The notes under the pieces were generated by a model, which made no database searches, was not told where the DNA came from, and was given only the letters and a program-made list of their open reading frames with translations. Positions 1 through 11,246 of a stretch of DNA of 64,000 nucleotides are shown piece after piece (the stretch's first letter is position 1; each line of letters begins with the position of its first letter). The translations under genes were made by a program, and so were the position numbers. Source of the DNA: Tomocerus qinae (Eukaryota > Arthropoda > Collembola > Entomobryomorpha > Tomoceridae); the NCBI GenBank assembly GCA_020055645.1, contig CM034546.1, forward strand, positions 23,002,001-23,066,000. Direction: 5' to 3'.

Positions 1-785
1 GTTCTTCTCTACATTTTCGCTTCTGGACGGCATTTTCGGTCTTTTTGACCATTCTTTTCTTTAATTTAATTGTCTGTGTTTTAGTAATAAATAGTATTTA
101 AGCAAAATACTACTTTTCAATACACATTTATTACAAAACACAAACAATTAGGCACGCATCGTCAGTTTGACTCTCGTCAGTCATCAACTGCACCGCTATC
201 ACCACAACCTGACACTACGACTGCCCAAGGCATGAAAATTCAGCCTTTTTAACGGTCACTCGTCATCACCTTGAGTGCCCGATCAGTCTGACCTTACGGT
301 ACAAGCCTGATTTAATAGTAAATCTGTATGGCTTTATGTATGTTAATAAGTAAATAAAGAAATCGTCTCAACTCAACGTCACGTGGTCTTGTGTACCTCA
401 TTGTAGTATAATCAACTGATAGAGATAAGTGTATTAACTCGATTAGCTCAGGTCCTCGGATCCAAGGTGAAAGTTAAGCACTCAACTCTTTCTGTATTTA
501 GTTTGATTGTTAATAGTTCAATTAGCCCAGGTCCTCGGATCAAAGGTGAACGATTCTTAGAAACAGTCTACTAAATACAGTGTAAAGTGCCTTTAAGGCT
601 GGTCCTTCGAGAAAGAGAAACGAGGCTCTATTAAGCAGACTTGAGCTTTAGATAGCGTCTTACGGTTAGAGAGAGATTACGGTTAGCTGGCCGTAACAAA
701 CATTGTAAACATACAATACAAATTGCCATTGGCGCTAATTACCTAAAAAAGATCGAGGACAATGCATACTATGTTAAGCAAGCTT
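1..785. other. Gene-free stretch with a short direct-repeat pair
   Basis: No credible reading frame is visible. A block around 446-475 containing AGCTCAGGTCCTCGGATC recurs in slightly altered form at 514-550, about 70 bases later. An AATAAA signal lies just upstream (near 353-358). This could be the edge of an old LTR-type retroelement, but no paired LTR, primer-binding site or protein fragment supports that here. Confidence 0.3.
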
Positions 786-968
786 GCACGTATCCAGGAA
801 TTTGACCTAGATGGGGGGCTCACTAAAATATATATTAGTAAAACTATGGTATTTACGTGCGAAGCGCAAAAATTATTTAGATTTTAAACAGTTTTTGACA
901 AAAAATAATCTTTTTCTGGGATCTTAGGGGGGTTTGGGCCCCCACCACCCCCACCTGGATGCGTGTTT
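786..968. repeat. Small inverted-repeat element with G-rich ends (family of three copies)
   Basis: The left edge reads GCACGTATCCAGGAATTTGA followed by a G run. The right edge, on the opposite strand, begins GCAAACACGCATCCAGG followed by a G run. The same edge sequence, reversed, occurs at 50161-50180 and, truncated, at 15211-15230. I read these as copies of one short non-coding element with ends resembling (G)CACGTATCCAG. No target duplication was identified and the superfamily is not assigned. Confidence 0.5.
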
Positions 969-1632
969 GCTCTTAGGGTTGTACCATAAAATATATAATG
1001 TAATAGGATAACTTACAGTGCCTACGTATCGTACAAACAATAATTTTAAAAACAGTATTGCATAAACTTGTCGCATACCTAGGAGAAATCATTCTTTCCA
1101 AAACACTTTTGCTGAATTTTCTACAATTAAATCACAATTAATTATATATCGCAAATAATCAATATGTATTATTACAGAGAAGTCAAAGTCTGTTATCACT
1201 TCTTGCCTGTAATTGCACGCTATCTTGCAAAACAACGTTAGTATTGCTAAGATAGAGAGTCGTCACAATAATACTCGAAGGACCAACCTTAAATAGACAG
1301 ACCCTACCTAAGTATTTTTCGTTCTCAATGCTTTTCTACTTAATAATCAAAAATGCACTAATTCCGTGATCTTCATTCACACAAAACCAGTTACACTTTA
1401 TTTCACACAAAAATCACAATTAATCAATTCACAAATTCTTATCAACTAGGTACACTTCCTAGATCTCAGCCTCCTCCTTTTTGCTCCTGAATTCCCCACT
1501 CTTAACACTTTCACAAATTAGCAAGTCGTCTATGCTAAACCATTTATTCAAAACGTACGAAGAACTTCCCACTTAGCAAGTCATCTCTGCTAAGCCATTT
1601 CTTCAAAACGTATGAAAAGCTTCACAAACACT
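969..1632. other. Non-coding stretch
   Basis: No gene seen. A roughly 50-bp segment starting AGCAAGTCGTCTATGCTAAA (near 1519) is repeated near 1576 with small changes, a local tandem duplication leading into the hairpin minisatellite that follows. Confidence 0.4.
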
Positions 1633-2735
1633 TTTAGCTAAACCTTTAGTCAAATCTTTAGCTAAACTTTTAGTCAAACTTTTAGTTAGCTTTTAGTTAG
1701 TCGTTTTCAAAAGACTGAACGTACAAAAGCTTCCACCGAAATTTTCACCAAACCTTTTAGTCGAAAATTTAGTTAGCTTTTAGTTAGTCTAGTTTCTAAA
1801 ATGACTAAATGCACCAACTCCCCTACCAGGAATTATTAGTCAAAACTTTGGTTAGCAATTAGTTAGCCTTTTCAAAATTGACTAAATGAACCAAGCCTCC
1901 ACCAGGAACTTCTGAGAGAGAGAGACTTCAGAGAGGAACTTCAGCGAGCGATTTCAGAACGAGACTGAGCTCCGCTTCACAAGGAGCTCATACTTATACC
2001 CTGAGTGCGGACGTTCAAGCACAGGGATCAACTACTCTAGTTACACATACTCAACACATTCAATTATACATAAGGGGTCGGTGCCGACGTACTAGCAACC
2101 TCCCTACTATCCCACTTTTACAATACAACAATATGACATACACAATTCAATCACATGACATTTTTAACAATTCAATGTAACTTAAATATAATCACATGAC
2201 ATTTGCAATTCACTCACATGACATTTACAATTCAATTTTTATTAAACTATTTTCTACAATCTATGTAATCTATATTTTTAGCCGAAAATTTAGTTAGCTT
2301 TTAGTTAGCCATTCTAAAAACGGCTAAATTACTTGTGGAGCAATTGAACAATTTAGTTAGTCGAAACTTTAGTTAGCTTTTAGTAAGTCGACTAAATGCA
2401 CCAATGCCTCCGCCAAGAATTTAGCCGAAAATTTAGCTAGCTTTTAGCTAGCCGTTTGAAAACGGCTAAATTAACCTAACCTAAGGTAATCTAACTTTTT
2501 AAACCTAACTTAAGTTAATCTAACTTTTTTAGCCGAAACTTTAGCTAGCTTTTAGCTAGCCGTTGAGAACGGCTAAATGTGCCAATGTTCCCACCAAACA
2601 TTTTAGCCCAAAATTTAGCTAGCTTTTAGCTAGCCGTTGAAAACGGCTAAATGTGCCAATGCCTCCACCGACATTTTTAGCCCGATCTCTAGCTTAGCTT
2701 TAGCTTAGCAGTTGTGAACGGCTAAATGTGCCAAT
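1633..2735. repeat. Hairpin-forming minisatellite, about 9 diverged units
   Basis: Units of about 50 bp recur at roughly 1633-1715, 1756-1808, 1832-1890, 2276-2328, 2346-2397, 2419-2470, 2528-2579, 2601-2652 and 2675-2728. A typical unit opens TTTAGCCG, contains TTAGCTAGCTTTTAGCTAGC and closes CGGCTAAA, so each can fold on itself. Units are joined by a spacer resembling ATGTGCCAATGCCTCCACCG. Left units carry TTAGT/GACTAAA variants and right units TTAGC/GGCTAAA variants, with both stem sides changed together. A non-repeat section (about 1895-2275) interrupts the array. Confidence 0.75.
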
Positions 2736-4254
2736 ACCTCCACCGACATTCTCACTTCATGCATGTTTAAACTCGCCGCTCACAAACATGTTACATATTA
2801 CCGCTAACACTCAAATATTTACATCTACTCTGTCTTGTTTACTTGTGATCGGCAACATGTATAGTATAACAAATCTGTGTCGACAAGCCAATTATTATTA
2901 TTACTATCAATATTTCATTGGCATTTTTCAGAATCAGTACAATTTTCGCCTAGTACTAATTTTAGAAAACATACTCAGGATTAGGTTTATATTTGTCAAT
3001 ACAATTGCAAATTTTAGTTCCATTTGACAATTGATCCTTACAATACACAAATTCGCCTGCACATTCTATTGTTTCATTACACATAGAGCCTAATAACTTC
3101 TTAAATTGACATATCCTATCCATTTTACAAAATTGTGAAGGTAAATCTCCAGGGCATGTTTTCAGAGTACATAGTTCAAAGCTGTGTCTGGATTAATCCT
3201 GTAGTTGTATGTATGTATGTATGTATGGCATTTATTCTCAAAAGAGGCTGGCAACTTTACAGTTGAAGTAGACTCAATACAATTGATATGACAGATTTTT
3301 TACCTTAACTTCAACTTTTTAGCCGAGCAACATTGATTAAGATAACTTCTACAGGCATTCAAGGCAGACAACCGCACTAATAAATTGCTGAGCGCACGAT
3401 TTGCCTATGATATATATATTAGCGGTAATAAGTAAATTCAAGCATTAAGCATATTAAATGGCATACCTTTACCTCATGACGTCATATAATATTGCAATAT
3501 GATTGTATAAACACTTTTAATAAAAGTTAATTGTTTCGAAGAACTTAAACTGTCGTGTTTAAAGAAACAATTTGATTTAAATTTTTTTAAAATTGATTTA
3601 AAAATAATTTTAATTGTTTAAGTTTTTAGTGTTTTGTGTTTTATTTATTTTTTGTTCCACTTTACAATGTTTAAGTCATGCTCTTCAACCATTTCCTCAT
3701 TACTCTGCGCCGTTATGTCCGCTAATTTATAAATTAGACACACTGTGCACTGCTTCAATAGGTATATAAACCTTGGTGTGCCCAGACATGCATGAGCTTT
3801 CATTGTTTTCTTATCTTTCAATCTTTTTGTTTTCCCGGTATATTGAGAAAAGTTACTTTGACACCAACTATAGAAGGAATTGAAGTAAGATTGGTATGTA
3901 GACAATACTAAAAGCGATTACGTCAAAATTGAATAGAAAATGCTTTTGCAATTTAACAAACTTTCGGTTCCACCTTGACAATGGAAGAAAATTGGACTTG
4001 TGCACTTTATTAGCCCCGCAGACATAATTGGCATTTGTTAAAGAGGGCGTAGAATTATTAAAACGTAAAAGTTATTCAAAAATCCTCGAAACCAATCTCA
4101 TTTTTCCGAGTTGGAGGAGGCATTGGGCCCCTCACCTACCTTTTAAACACGTACCTTGTTTGGCGAAGCAAACACGTAACATTGTAGCAGCTTTATATTT
4201 AGTTTTTACTGTTAAAAATGGTGTTGACAAAAAAGTGTTGTCAAAAAGGTGTTG
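2736..4254. other. Non-coding stretch with a short microsatellite
   Basis: No convincing gene. A GTAT microsatellite lies at about 3209-3230, followed by a tract (3230-3300) that looks like dispersed repeat. Two short open frames occur (2728-3027 plus, 3645-3905 minus) without recognisable domain, splice context or unusual composition; they are treated as chance. Confidence 0.35.
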
Positions 4255-4469
4255 ACAATCGACCTTGTCGCAGTTTCTAATTTGGTGGGCGAGAGGTAGG
4301 AGTTGTTCATTGAATTAGTAGGGTATTCTGTGTTGATAACTTTTTAAACAGAAGAGTTACTTACCATGGGTTAAAAAGTTATCAGCACTTTCTTCAGAAT
4401 TCTCTACTAAATCAATGTATAATTCCTACCTGCGGCCCACCAAACGAGAAACCGCAAAAAGGTCAATTA
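4255..4469. mobile_element. Foldback MITE, about 215 bp
   Basis: The left half (4255-4350) is the imperfect reverse complement of the right half (about 4372-4469). For example, GACCTTGTCGCAGTTTCTAA on the left pairs with the inverse of a right-hand GAGAAACCGCAAAAAGGTC, and TTGATAACTTTTTAA pairs with TTAAAAAGTTATCA around a short loop. There is no coding capacity. The whole unit is a long hairpin, as in foldback MITEs. Target duplication and superfamily were not determined. Confidence 0.7.
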
Positions 4470-6059
4470 TGGGTTCTTTCATTTATATGCAGTGCGCCAC
4501 CAAAATTCTACATTACACATTACTATTATTTGTATACAAAGTAAGAAGTTCACCTCTCACTTATTCGACAATTATCAACTTTAACCGTGGCGGTATCAGG
4601 TCATATGTGGTGGAGATGCGCGAGTTACTACATAAATAAATTTTAAAAAAATTATTAATCACAACACTTACATTATGGATAAAAATCATTCTTCATAAAG
4701 TCATTCTGTTTACATTATTATAGTTCTTGTTCCAGTCTAGTTTTCATTCTTGTTCGATATTTATTTCATCACTTTACTATGTGTCTTCCTATTAGCCCAC
4801 CATACTTATTGTAATAGTTACCATTATTATTACACTTATTTCCAGCTACAATTCCAGGTATTTAGAATTTCTTGTGTCTTAAAGACTATTATCAAAAATC
4901 AGATGAAAAAAGTATGCTGCTTAAAAGGGACAAATAATAAAAAGTGGGTGGCTTTACAGGTGAACGCCTAGCTCCCCACAACAAAAAAACTATAAAATTT
5001 AGCAAAATGTGTCAGTGATCACGGAATAAATCTGTAATATGCTTAAAATTACAATTTGTTGACAATGATGCTACAAAGAATTGAAAGGATCACAACTCCT
5101 TGTTTTAGCGAAACATGAAAGGAATGAAAATTGGTAATGTGTGGTTAGTTATCTGTGATCATACTATAATGTTATACATCACACAACCATATTTTATAAC
5201 AACCAGTCCGCTACCAAGGAAATATGAAAATCCTGGCATTATTATTTTACAGTTATTGGTTGAACTATTTTATTATCATTTTGTGATAGCGGATAGGTTA
5301 ATTATAAATTTAATAATTATCATTATTATCATTGAGAGTAAAGGTGGTTATTGTTGGGAATAAAGTTAGCTGAGGGGACTTGACATGACATACTGTTAAC
5401 TTCAACTAACGTGATGGTCATGTCAGGTTAACATAAAATAACGTGACTTTTGCCTACAAGACATTTACTGTTAAAAATTACATATTATTACAGGTGCCTT
5501 ATTTATTGTTAAAATTTAACATTAAGTAGATGACTTTAAACCACTTTGACTAGATTTCTAAGTGTGAATCGTTTAAGCAAAATGCTGTAAAATAAGTCTA
5601 TGAGTAACTAGGTAGAATATTATAAATCCCACATAATAACAATAAAACCCGAAGGAGAAAGCCATCATATGGGAAGTACTCGATCTAACACATACTACAT
5701 CTATCACAACAAAAAGGGAAGCAAATTGTATTGAACCCAAACCCACACGGACTATGCGGATTCCAGTAAAGCAGGGTAAAAGCAGGTAGTATTTATTTTT
5801 CGGTCTCAATTATGACAGTCCTCTACCCATGATATAAAACTGGAAAGTGCTGTTAAGGTGGGCCTCTATAAATTATGTTAAGATCGAAAATGTGCAATTT
5901 TTACCTACAGTTCCCATTTCTTACAACAAAAAATAAAAACCCTTGCAAAAGAAATTGTCATAAACTATACACAAATTTTGACATTATTATATTTAGGATT
6001 ATATAAGTTATATAACTATTTATGTTAGACTAAAAAATTATAATAATACAGACTCAAAA
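4470..6059. other. Non-coding stretch
   Basis: AT-rich sequence with only short unsupported open frames (4750-4971, 5115-5363, 5573-5809). No domain, splice pattern or repeat structure was recognised. Confidence 0.3.
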
Positions 6060-6352
6060 AATGGCTAAATAATCGCTAAAAATCAATCACTAAATAATTA
6101 CAAGTATTCATTACTAAATAATTGCTAAAATTATTCACTTAATAATTATAAAACTTGATTACAAATTAGTGGTTAAAATTAATAATTGTTAAAAAATTCA
6201 TTACTAATAATTGATAACAATTAATCTTCAATGAATCGTTGAAATTAATCACTAATGAATCGTTGAAATTAATCACTTATGAATCGCTAAAATTAATCAC
6301 TAATGAATCGCTGAAATTAATCACTAATGAATTGCCGAAATTAATCCCTAAC
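6060..6352. repeat. 24-bp AT-rich tandem repeat, degenerate to the left
   Basis: From about 6229 to 6345 the motif AATGAATCGCTGAAATTAATCACT repeats in register about five times with few changes (shown as 24 bases only to define the unit: AATGAATCGCTG then AAATTAATCACT). Leftwards to 6060 the same AATCACTAA / AATTATTCA words persist but decay. A 24-base period leaves a frame open on the minus strand, which is a by-product and not a gene. Confidence 0.7.
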
Positions 6353-6999
6353 TTAATGTAGAAATATTTAAAATAACATTCTATTCTAGAATTGTTTGCT
6401 AATATTACTGACAAATTATAATTGCTGGTTAATTTTATTAATAAGATATTATAGTTGATTGATATTATTAATAAGCTAAAAAAATTGTAGATTAATATTA
6501 TTTGCACAATTTCCGTACACATATACCATAAGATTCCAATCAATGTACTGAGCCATCGCTCTACTCTTATACACAAGGCAAGTGTGGTCCCCCCTTAATT
6601 CTTTTACTCATAAGCCATCCATTTAAATACATCCTATGGTGATGATATTTGGTTTGCAATCTAAAATGTCTCAACCCTCTAAATAAAAATGAATACGATA
6701 AAACAAAATGTACATACGAACACACTTACATAATGTAGTCCTACCAGTGCCACGAATATTCCATAGTTTCATGCTTAAAGCTTCATAATTTGCTGTCATT
6801 CGTTTCCCGAAACGAATCCGATCATTAACACCCCATAAACATAAAGATATTTCCTGGTAAAGAAGGAACGAATGTGACTAGAGTCACTTATTGTGTATAG
6901 GAGTGGAGTCAATATTAATGACCTGTACTCTCCCCTTCTCTCTGGTGCCGAACCCGACTCTTTTTCACCTATTTTCGGACTTGCTAAATTTATTTTTCA
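6353..6999. other. Non-coding stretch, possible retroelement primer-binding-like site
   Basis: No gene. At about 6940-6956 the sequence TGGTGCCGAACCCGACTC resembles the TGGTGCCGAA-type primer-binding sites that follow the 5' LTR of many Ty3/gypsy-like elements. No flanking LTR pair was found, so this remains a hint. Confidence 0.25.
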
Positions 7000-7347
7000 G
7001 TGTTGGAGTACGGTAAAACACTCAGCCAGCGGAAAAGTGCAGATTTAGGAGATTCAAGTACAAGCATTTACAGCAAGTGGCAAGGGCAAAGCGCCTTTCA
7101 AACCAAAAGGATTACCAGCTTGGTTGGAGTTATCGATCGTCAGACTTTGAAAAGTATTTTCTTTGAAGACAAGCGGGTCATGAAGTCCCTTATTGATAAA
7201 ATAACCAAATTGGCGTTCTCGAACTCTGTTAACTCTATCACATTGGGCAGCGCTACAGGAGGAGTGTCTGATGATGAGGAGCAACGTAGGTTTCGGTTAA
7301 ATAAGGAATTAAAAGAGTTGAGTATGGCCAACATGTTAGGTAAATAG
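7000..7347 (+). CDS. Hypothetical 115-aa open frame, possibly a retroelement or host exon
   Basis: Open frame of 115 codons, richer in GC than its surroundings. The protein is hydrophilic, with an acidic patch GVSDDEEQRR near residues 89-98 and a charged C-terminus. It follows a polypyrimidine tract ending TTTTTCAG just before the start, so it could be an exon, and it lies about 45 bases after a TGGTGCCGAACCC primer-binding-like sequence, so it could be a gag-type remnant. No family was recognised. Both strands are open here, which weakens the coding argument. Confidence 0.25.
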   Translation: MLEYGKTLSQRKSADLGDSSTSIYSKWQGQSAFQTKRITSLVGVIDRQTLKSIFFEDKRVMKSLIDKITKLAFSNSVNSITLGSATGGVSDDEEQRRFRLNKELKELSMANMLGK

Positions 7348-8480
7348 ACATGTACGGCCAAATTATATCCGAGTGTATTTCGGTTTATAGTTACCTATGG
7401 GGAAATTTCAACAGTATTATGGTACTATTTGCAGTTAAGACATTTTAAATTTAAGCGTGCGATTATATATGACAATATAGCTATACAGGAAGATATACGA
7501 TGTAACGACGTACTTGGAAATATACTTAAGGTATAACAACATATTTGAGTATCGAACAATATTTTAATGAAAACAAAAGGCTAATGACGTCAGTTATACC
7601 TACATCAAGTATTGCAATCATCTGTAGCTACGATCATATAAAAGGAAATGTTAAAACATTCAGTCAGTATTTGGTGGTGTTACGCCTAACATATGGAAGC
7701 ATACAATAAGAATTATGAAACCTGTGTATTTGGTAGGGGCATGTTCATTCGTGACGTAATTTGGTGGTAATATAACTTTAACTTTAATATACCATTATGG
7801 AGCCTAAGCAAGTATATCTATTTATTTTTCGTGACAATGCGAAATGTTAGGTGTGATTACCTATACACATGAATCAATTCGTATTGTACCTTATCAATTA
7901 GAAAAGACTGTGGCTCAAGGAAATACCTATCAAATAACAATATAACGTCGACTTAAGGTGCATTAAATAACAATATACCAACTATAAAGGTACACCAAGA
8001 CTATTATACGGCAAGAATTTAGGTATTACTAGTCACGCTAAAAGACATCCAGCAGCATACTAGGAAGAATCACCTACTACTACTAATTGTGAGAAAAATT
8101 TAATTCTACTTTGCCTAAGATTCTATATAAACTAAGGCTTCAATATTCAAGTATACGTTACCAATTTAGAAAATATCAACTAATCAACTGTTTGAACTGC
8201 TAGTCTGTGAGAACGCAAGATGGCGCACTTTTGTCAGGTTACATCATCTACAATCAACTCATTTAAAGTATCAACACCATATAGTTACACTAGCAATACT
8301 ACAAACTGCATTAATAAGTAACTTCTTTTGCATCGTCTACCAATTTGCCAATTTGAAACTAGCGAAAGAAGTTTTCACAACTTTTGAACTTTTAAATTCA
8401 AAAATCTTCAATTTCTACAACATTATGACTACAAACGGAAAAACTCGTCTACATTCATGTTACTTAAACGCGTTACTCTG
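7348..8480. repeat. Dispersed repeat tract shared with 17.7-18.9 kb
   Basis: Sequence at about 7588-7655 (GTCAGTTATACCTACATCAAG, then TATTGCAATCATCTGTAGCTAC) recurs at 17698-17780, where a roughly 25-base segment separates the two parts. Just after it, 7670-7690 contains TTTGGTGGTGTTA, the core of the minisatellite at 18.2-18.6 kb, in a single copy. The two tracts are probably copies of one element, one of which expanded its TTTGGTGGTGTTA word into an array. No gene is seen. Confidence 0.5.
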
Positions 8481-8483
8481 GAA

Positions 8484-8563
8484 TGAGGCCTACGTTGATG
8501 TTATTCGGACGAGTTAATCTTAAAGCAAGCCTACATTGATGTTATTCGAACGAGTTAACCTTG
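8484..8563. repeat. 44-bp tandem duplication upstream of the Penelope-like remnant
   Basis: GCCTACGTTGATGTTATTCG...ACGAGTTAATCTT is followed by a near copy, GCCTACATTGATGTTATTCG...ACGAGTTAACCTT, 44 bases on. It lies immediately upstream of the first retroelement frame and may belong to that element's 5' region. Confidence 0.55.
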
Positions 8564-10355
8564 GAGGAATTCCAGAGAATTTCCAAGAGCATTGAATTAG
8601 GAGAAGAAAATTTTGACGGTCAAAAAGTATTGTCAAGCTACAAAAGTTTTTTAGAGAAAGGAGAAGCTTGTCTATCTAATGCTAAAAAAAGACTGGAAAA
8701 CAAGAACAAATCTATTGGAAAAAGAGTCCACCGTAAACTTACTCCAAAAAGGAAAACAAAGAATAGTAAAGAGAATTCGTCTGAATCAACTACAATCAGA
8801 CAGAATTTATTTGATATAGGAAAGTAAAAAACCCGAGATGTTCAAAAAACATTGCTAAGTACTTTTTTATTTCCACGATAGGGATGTAAACTAACATCAT
8901 TGGTCAAAAAAATTAATTTTTCTGTACTTCGGGGGCTATGTTAACAAACGCCTTACAGGAATTACAAGAACGAAAATAAAAAGTCAGCCGTCCAATCTTC
9001 TACTACGCTTTCGTCGTTTGTTTTTCAAAACTCGACTAGGATACAGCCATTGGTGATTACCAGACAAAACGAAAAAATAAAAATAGGAGATTTCGTAATA
9101 TGAAAAAATTTTCCAGTTCGATAAAGACGTAAGTAAAAAACAATCATCTTCAAACGTTGTTCTTAATTTGTTAGACATAATAATACCCTGTGAATATAAT
9201 CGCGTTTTGTCCCTAGGACTTAAATTCAGTATGCACTGCTACCCCAATATCAATTCAATTAAATCAGCTTTTTCAGAGTGTACTAGGAAAATAGCTTGGA
9301 AAATAGATTTAAATACACAAGGAAAAATTAATAATAACACTTCTATTCTTGATAAATGGAAAATTGATCTAAATTCTTTACAAACTAATACAAATGCAAT
9401 TCACAGTGAAATAGAAAATGAGTTATTTCCAAATCCTAATTTGTTAAATGAGTTCGAACAAAAATTAAAGCTAATATCACATACAAAGAATTTTTGCCAC
9501 TAAACCTTCTTGATTCTATAAAAGATTTTTTAGGGAAAAATGAATTGATGGTTAATAATTCAGATAAAAACGCCGGAATATGTGTTTTTCATAAAGCGAA
9601 ATACATTGATGCAGTGTCGGAACATCTAAATGATTTAAATGTTTATCACCCGTCCACTAGAACTCATTTTCTGCGTGCGGTAGATGATTTTACAGATAAA
9701 CTTAAATGCTTTAAAAAAGAAATTAATAGACATAAATTTATTTCTAATTTAATTCCTACAAATCCATCACCTTCTAATTTCTCCGGGTTGTTAAAAATTC
9801 ATAAAGAGTTCGAAGATTTCCCCAAAATTAGACCAATTTGTAGTACATTACGTACACATAACCGATCCACTAGCAAGGCAAAAATACTTGCATTACTATT
9901 CTAATCATCCTTGCCATTAAAAAAATTCATTACCATACTCACTAGGATTGAGAGTGATTAGGATAGAATCGGATATAAATAATAGACAAATAGAATTAAG
10001 TGAAATGCTGTATAACTTTGAAACCAGATGCTATCCTAAAGAAGTACTAGTTAAAACATTTAATAAGTTAAAAGATATTGACAGAAGTACATTGTTAACA
10101 CCTAAAAGTGATTTACATTTAACTAACTTTAAAATAAACAATCCCGAAATCATGTCTAAGTACAATATCGTTAATAATGTTAATGAAGAGCAAAACAATA
10201 TTTTATCTAAAACATACTGTGTAGTTAGTTTTTACAGGTCAATTCAAGATTTCAGCAAAATAATTAAGGAAATGATTTACACTGAGCTTAACAACTGTAA
10301 AAATATTAAATATAGTAATCTCTTCTTTCGAGATTTACAAATAACAATAAAATAA
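8561..10355 (+). pseudogene. Penelope-like retroelement remnant (reverse transcriptase core deleted)
   Basis: Four open blocks read in one direction: 8561-8827 (basic, Lys-rich), 9168-9503, 9494-9904 and 9948-10355. The second contains YNRVLSLGLKFS, the third SDKNAGICVFHKAKY...HLND and then GLLKIHKEFEDFPKIRPICS, matching the fingers of Penelope-type reverse transcriptases. The fourth begins RVIRIESDINNRQIEL...CYPKEVL, matching the thumb that follows the palm. Between 9904 and 9948 the palm with its catalytic YADD-type motif is absent, so the element has an internal deletion as well as frameshifts. No GIY-YIG endonuclease domain is recognisable downstream. It cannot encode an active enzyme. 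A related DIRS or fungal-type RT is less likely. Confidence 0.7.
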
Positions 10356-10619
10356 ATAATATAACTCAAACAAAAAATTCAATCAATAAACAAACACATT
10401 ATTCCTTTTGGATTCCAGTAATTCTTTGAGATTATCGATAAGCTTACCCGGGTTAACTCGGCTCTTACTTAAACCCTTGCTGTAGGCATGTCAATATCCA
10501 TACAAATTGATTTTGTAAGCTCATGTAAGTGGCTTTATGAAAATAACTTTATCATAAAAAAAATGACGGCAATTGAAAATACTAAACCAACCATAAACAT
10601 GACAATATTTCAATTGCAT
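10356..10619. other. Short intergenic interval
   Basis: AT-rich, probably the 3' end of the Penelope-like remnant (CAATCAATAAACAAACAC near 10381) and the 3' flank of the minus-strand exon beside it. No separate gene seen. Confidence 0.3.
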
Positions 10620-11190
10620 TTAATAATTGCATTGCGGCCCCGCATACGGAAATCGTTTGGTCTTTTTTGGGCAATGGCACATGGTAATTTCAGGACAATA
10701 GTTACCATGGACACAGGATGCCATACAGGCTTGCTTTTTGGATTGCATTAAGATGAGAAATAGCCTTATAATCAAAGCTACTGTGACTGTAAATAACCAC
10801 ACACACACGGTAGATGAGTAATGACCACTGCCTTTAAGATCTGGTAATTTGTAATCAATAAAATAGTAAGTAGTAGGTTCACTCATATTAAAGATGGGTA
10901 TTTTTTCATTCCAAGTTGTATCGATTAATGCCGTAATATTAGAATGTGGAATAAGTAATCCGTACAGAGCACCTCTAAAATATTTGTTTAAATGAGCAGA
11001 GTAGTTTAGTGTAAGTTTAGCGTAGTGTATGCATGGGAATTTTCTAAAATATAAACTTACCTTAACGTTGTCTGGAATCATTTGAACCCTTTCCGTCCTG
11101 TTGAAACCATTTCTAACATTACAAGGAAACGGAGGCTGTAGAACCTTTGAACTATCTCCATCCACTATTATTCTGTAGCGACATGACAAA
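10620..11190 (-). CDS. Candidate last exon of a membrane protein with EGF-like cysteine knot
   Basis: On the minus strand a strong acceptor (polypyrimidine tract ending CTCGTTTTTAG) precedes 11190, so I take this as an exon rather than a complete gene; the frame itself runs open to 11246. It encodes about 190 residues: a polar domain with several N-glycosylation sites, one membrane segment (around CVWLFTVTVALIIRLFLILM), the basic residues SKK, then six cysteines spaced C-x3-C-x5-C-x5-C-x-C-x11-C before the stop. That spacing fits an EGF fold. An EGF-like knot after the only membrane span is odd, because EGF folds are normally extracellular. The upstream exon was not found. Function unknown. 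Confidence 0.4.
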
Positions 11191-11246
11191 CTAAAAACGA
11201 GAAAAACAAAATTTCCGCTAAGTCGTTCTTTAACCAATTTCCTCAA

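Noticed and set aside
440..550. tRNA-like or primer-binding sequence at the repeated AGCTCAGGTCCTCGGATC block
   Set aside because: It does not fold as a tRNA, lacks box B, and no LTR boundary accompanies it.
6229..6350. CRISPR-like array
   Set aside because: The units are contiguous and degenerate, without unique spacers, and the window is eukaryotic. It is an AT-rich tandem repeat.
7054..7361. Two minus-strand frames overlapping the 115-codon plus frame at 7000-7347
   Set aside because: No motif. They probably reflect the locally higher GC content and few stop codons on both strands.
11027..11062. Micro-intron inside the minus-strand EGF-like exon (GTAAGT...TTTTAG)
   Set aside because: It would be only about 17 bases, far below spliceable size, and the reading frame passes through it without a break.
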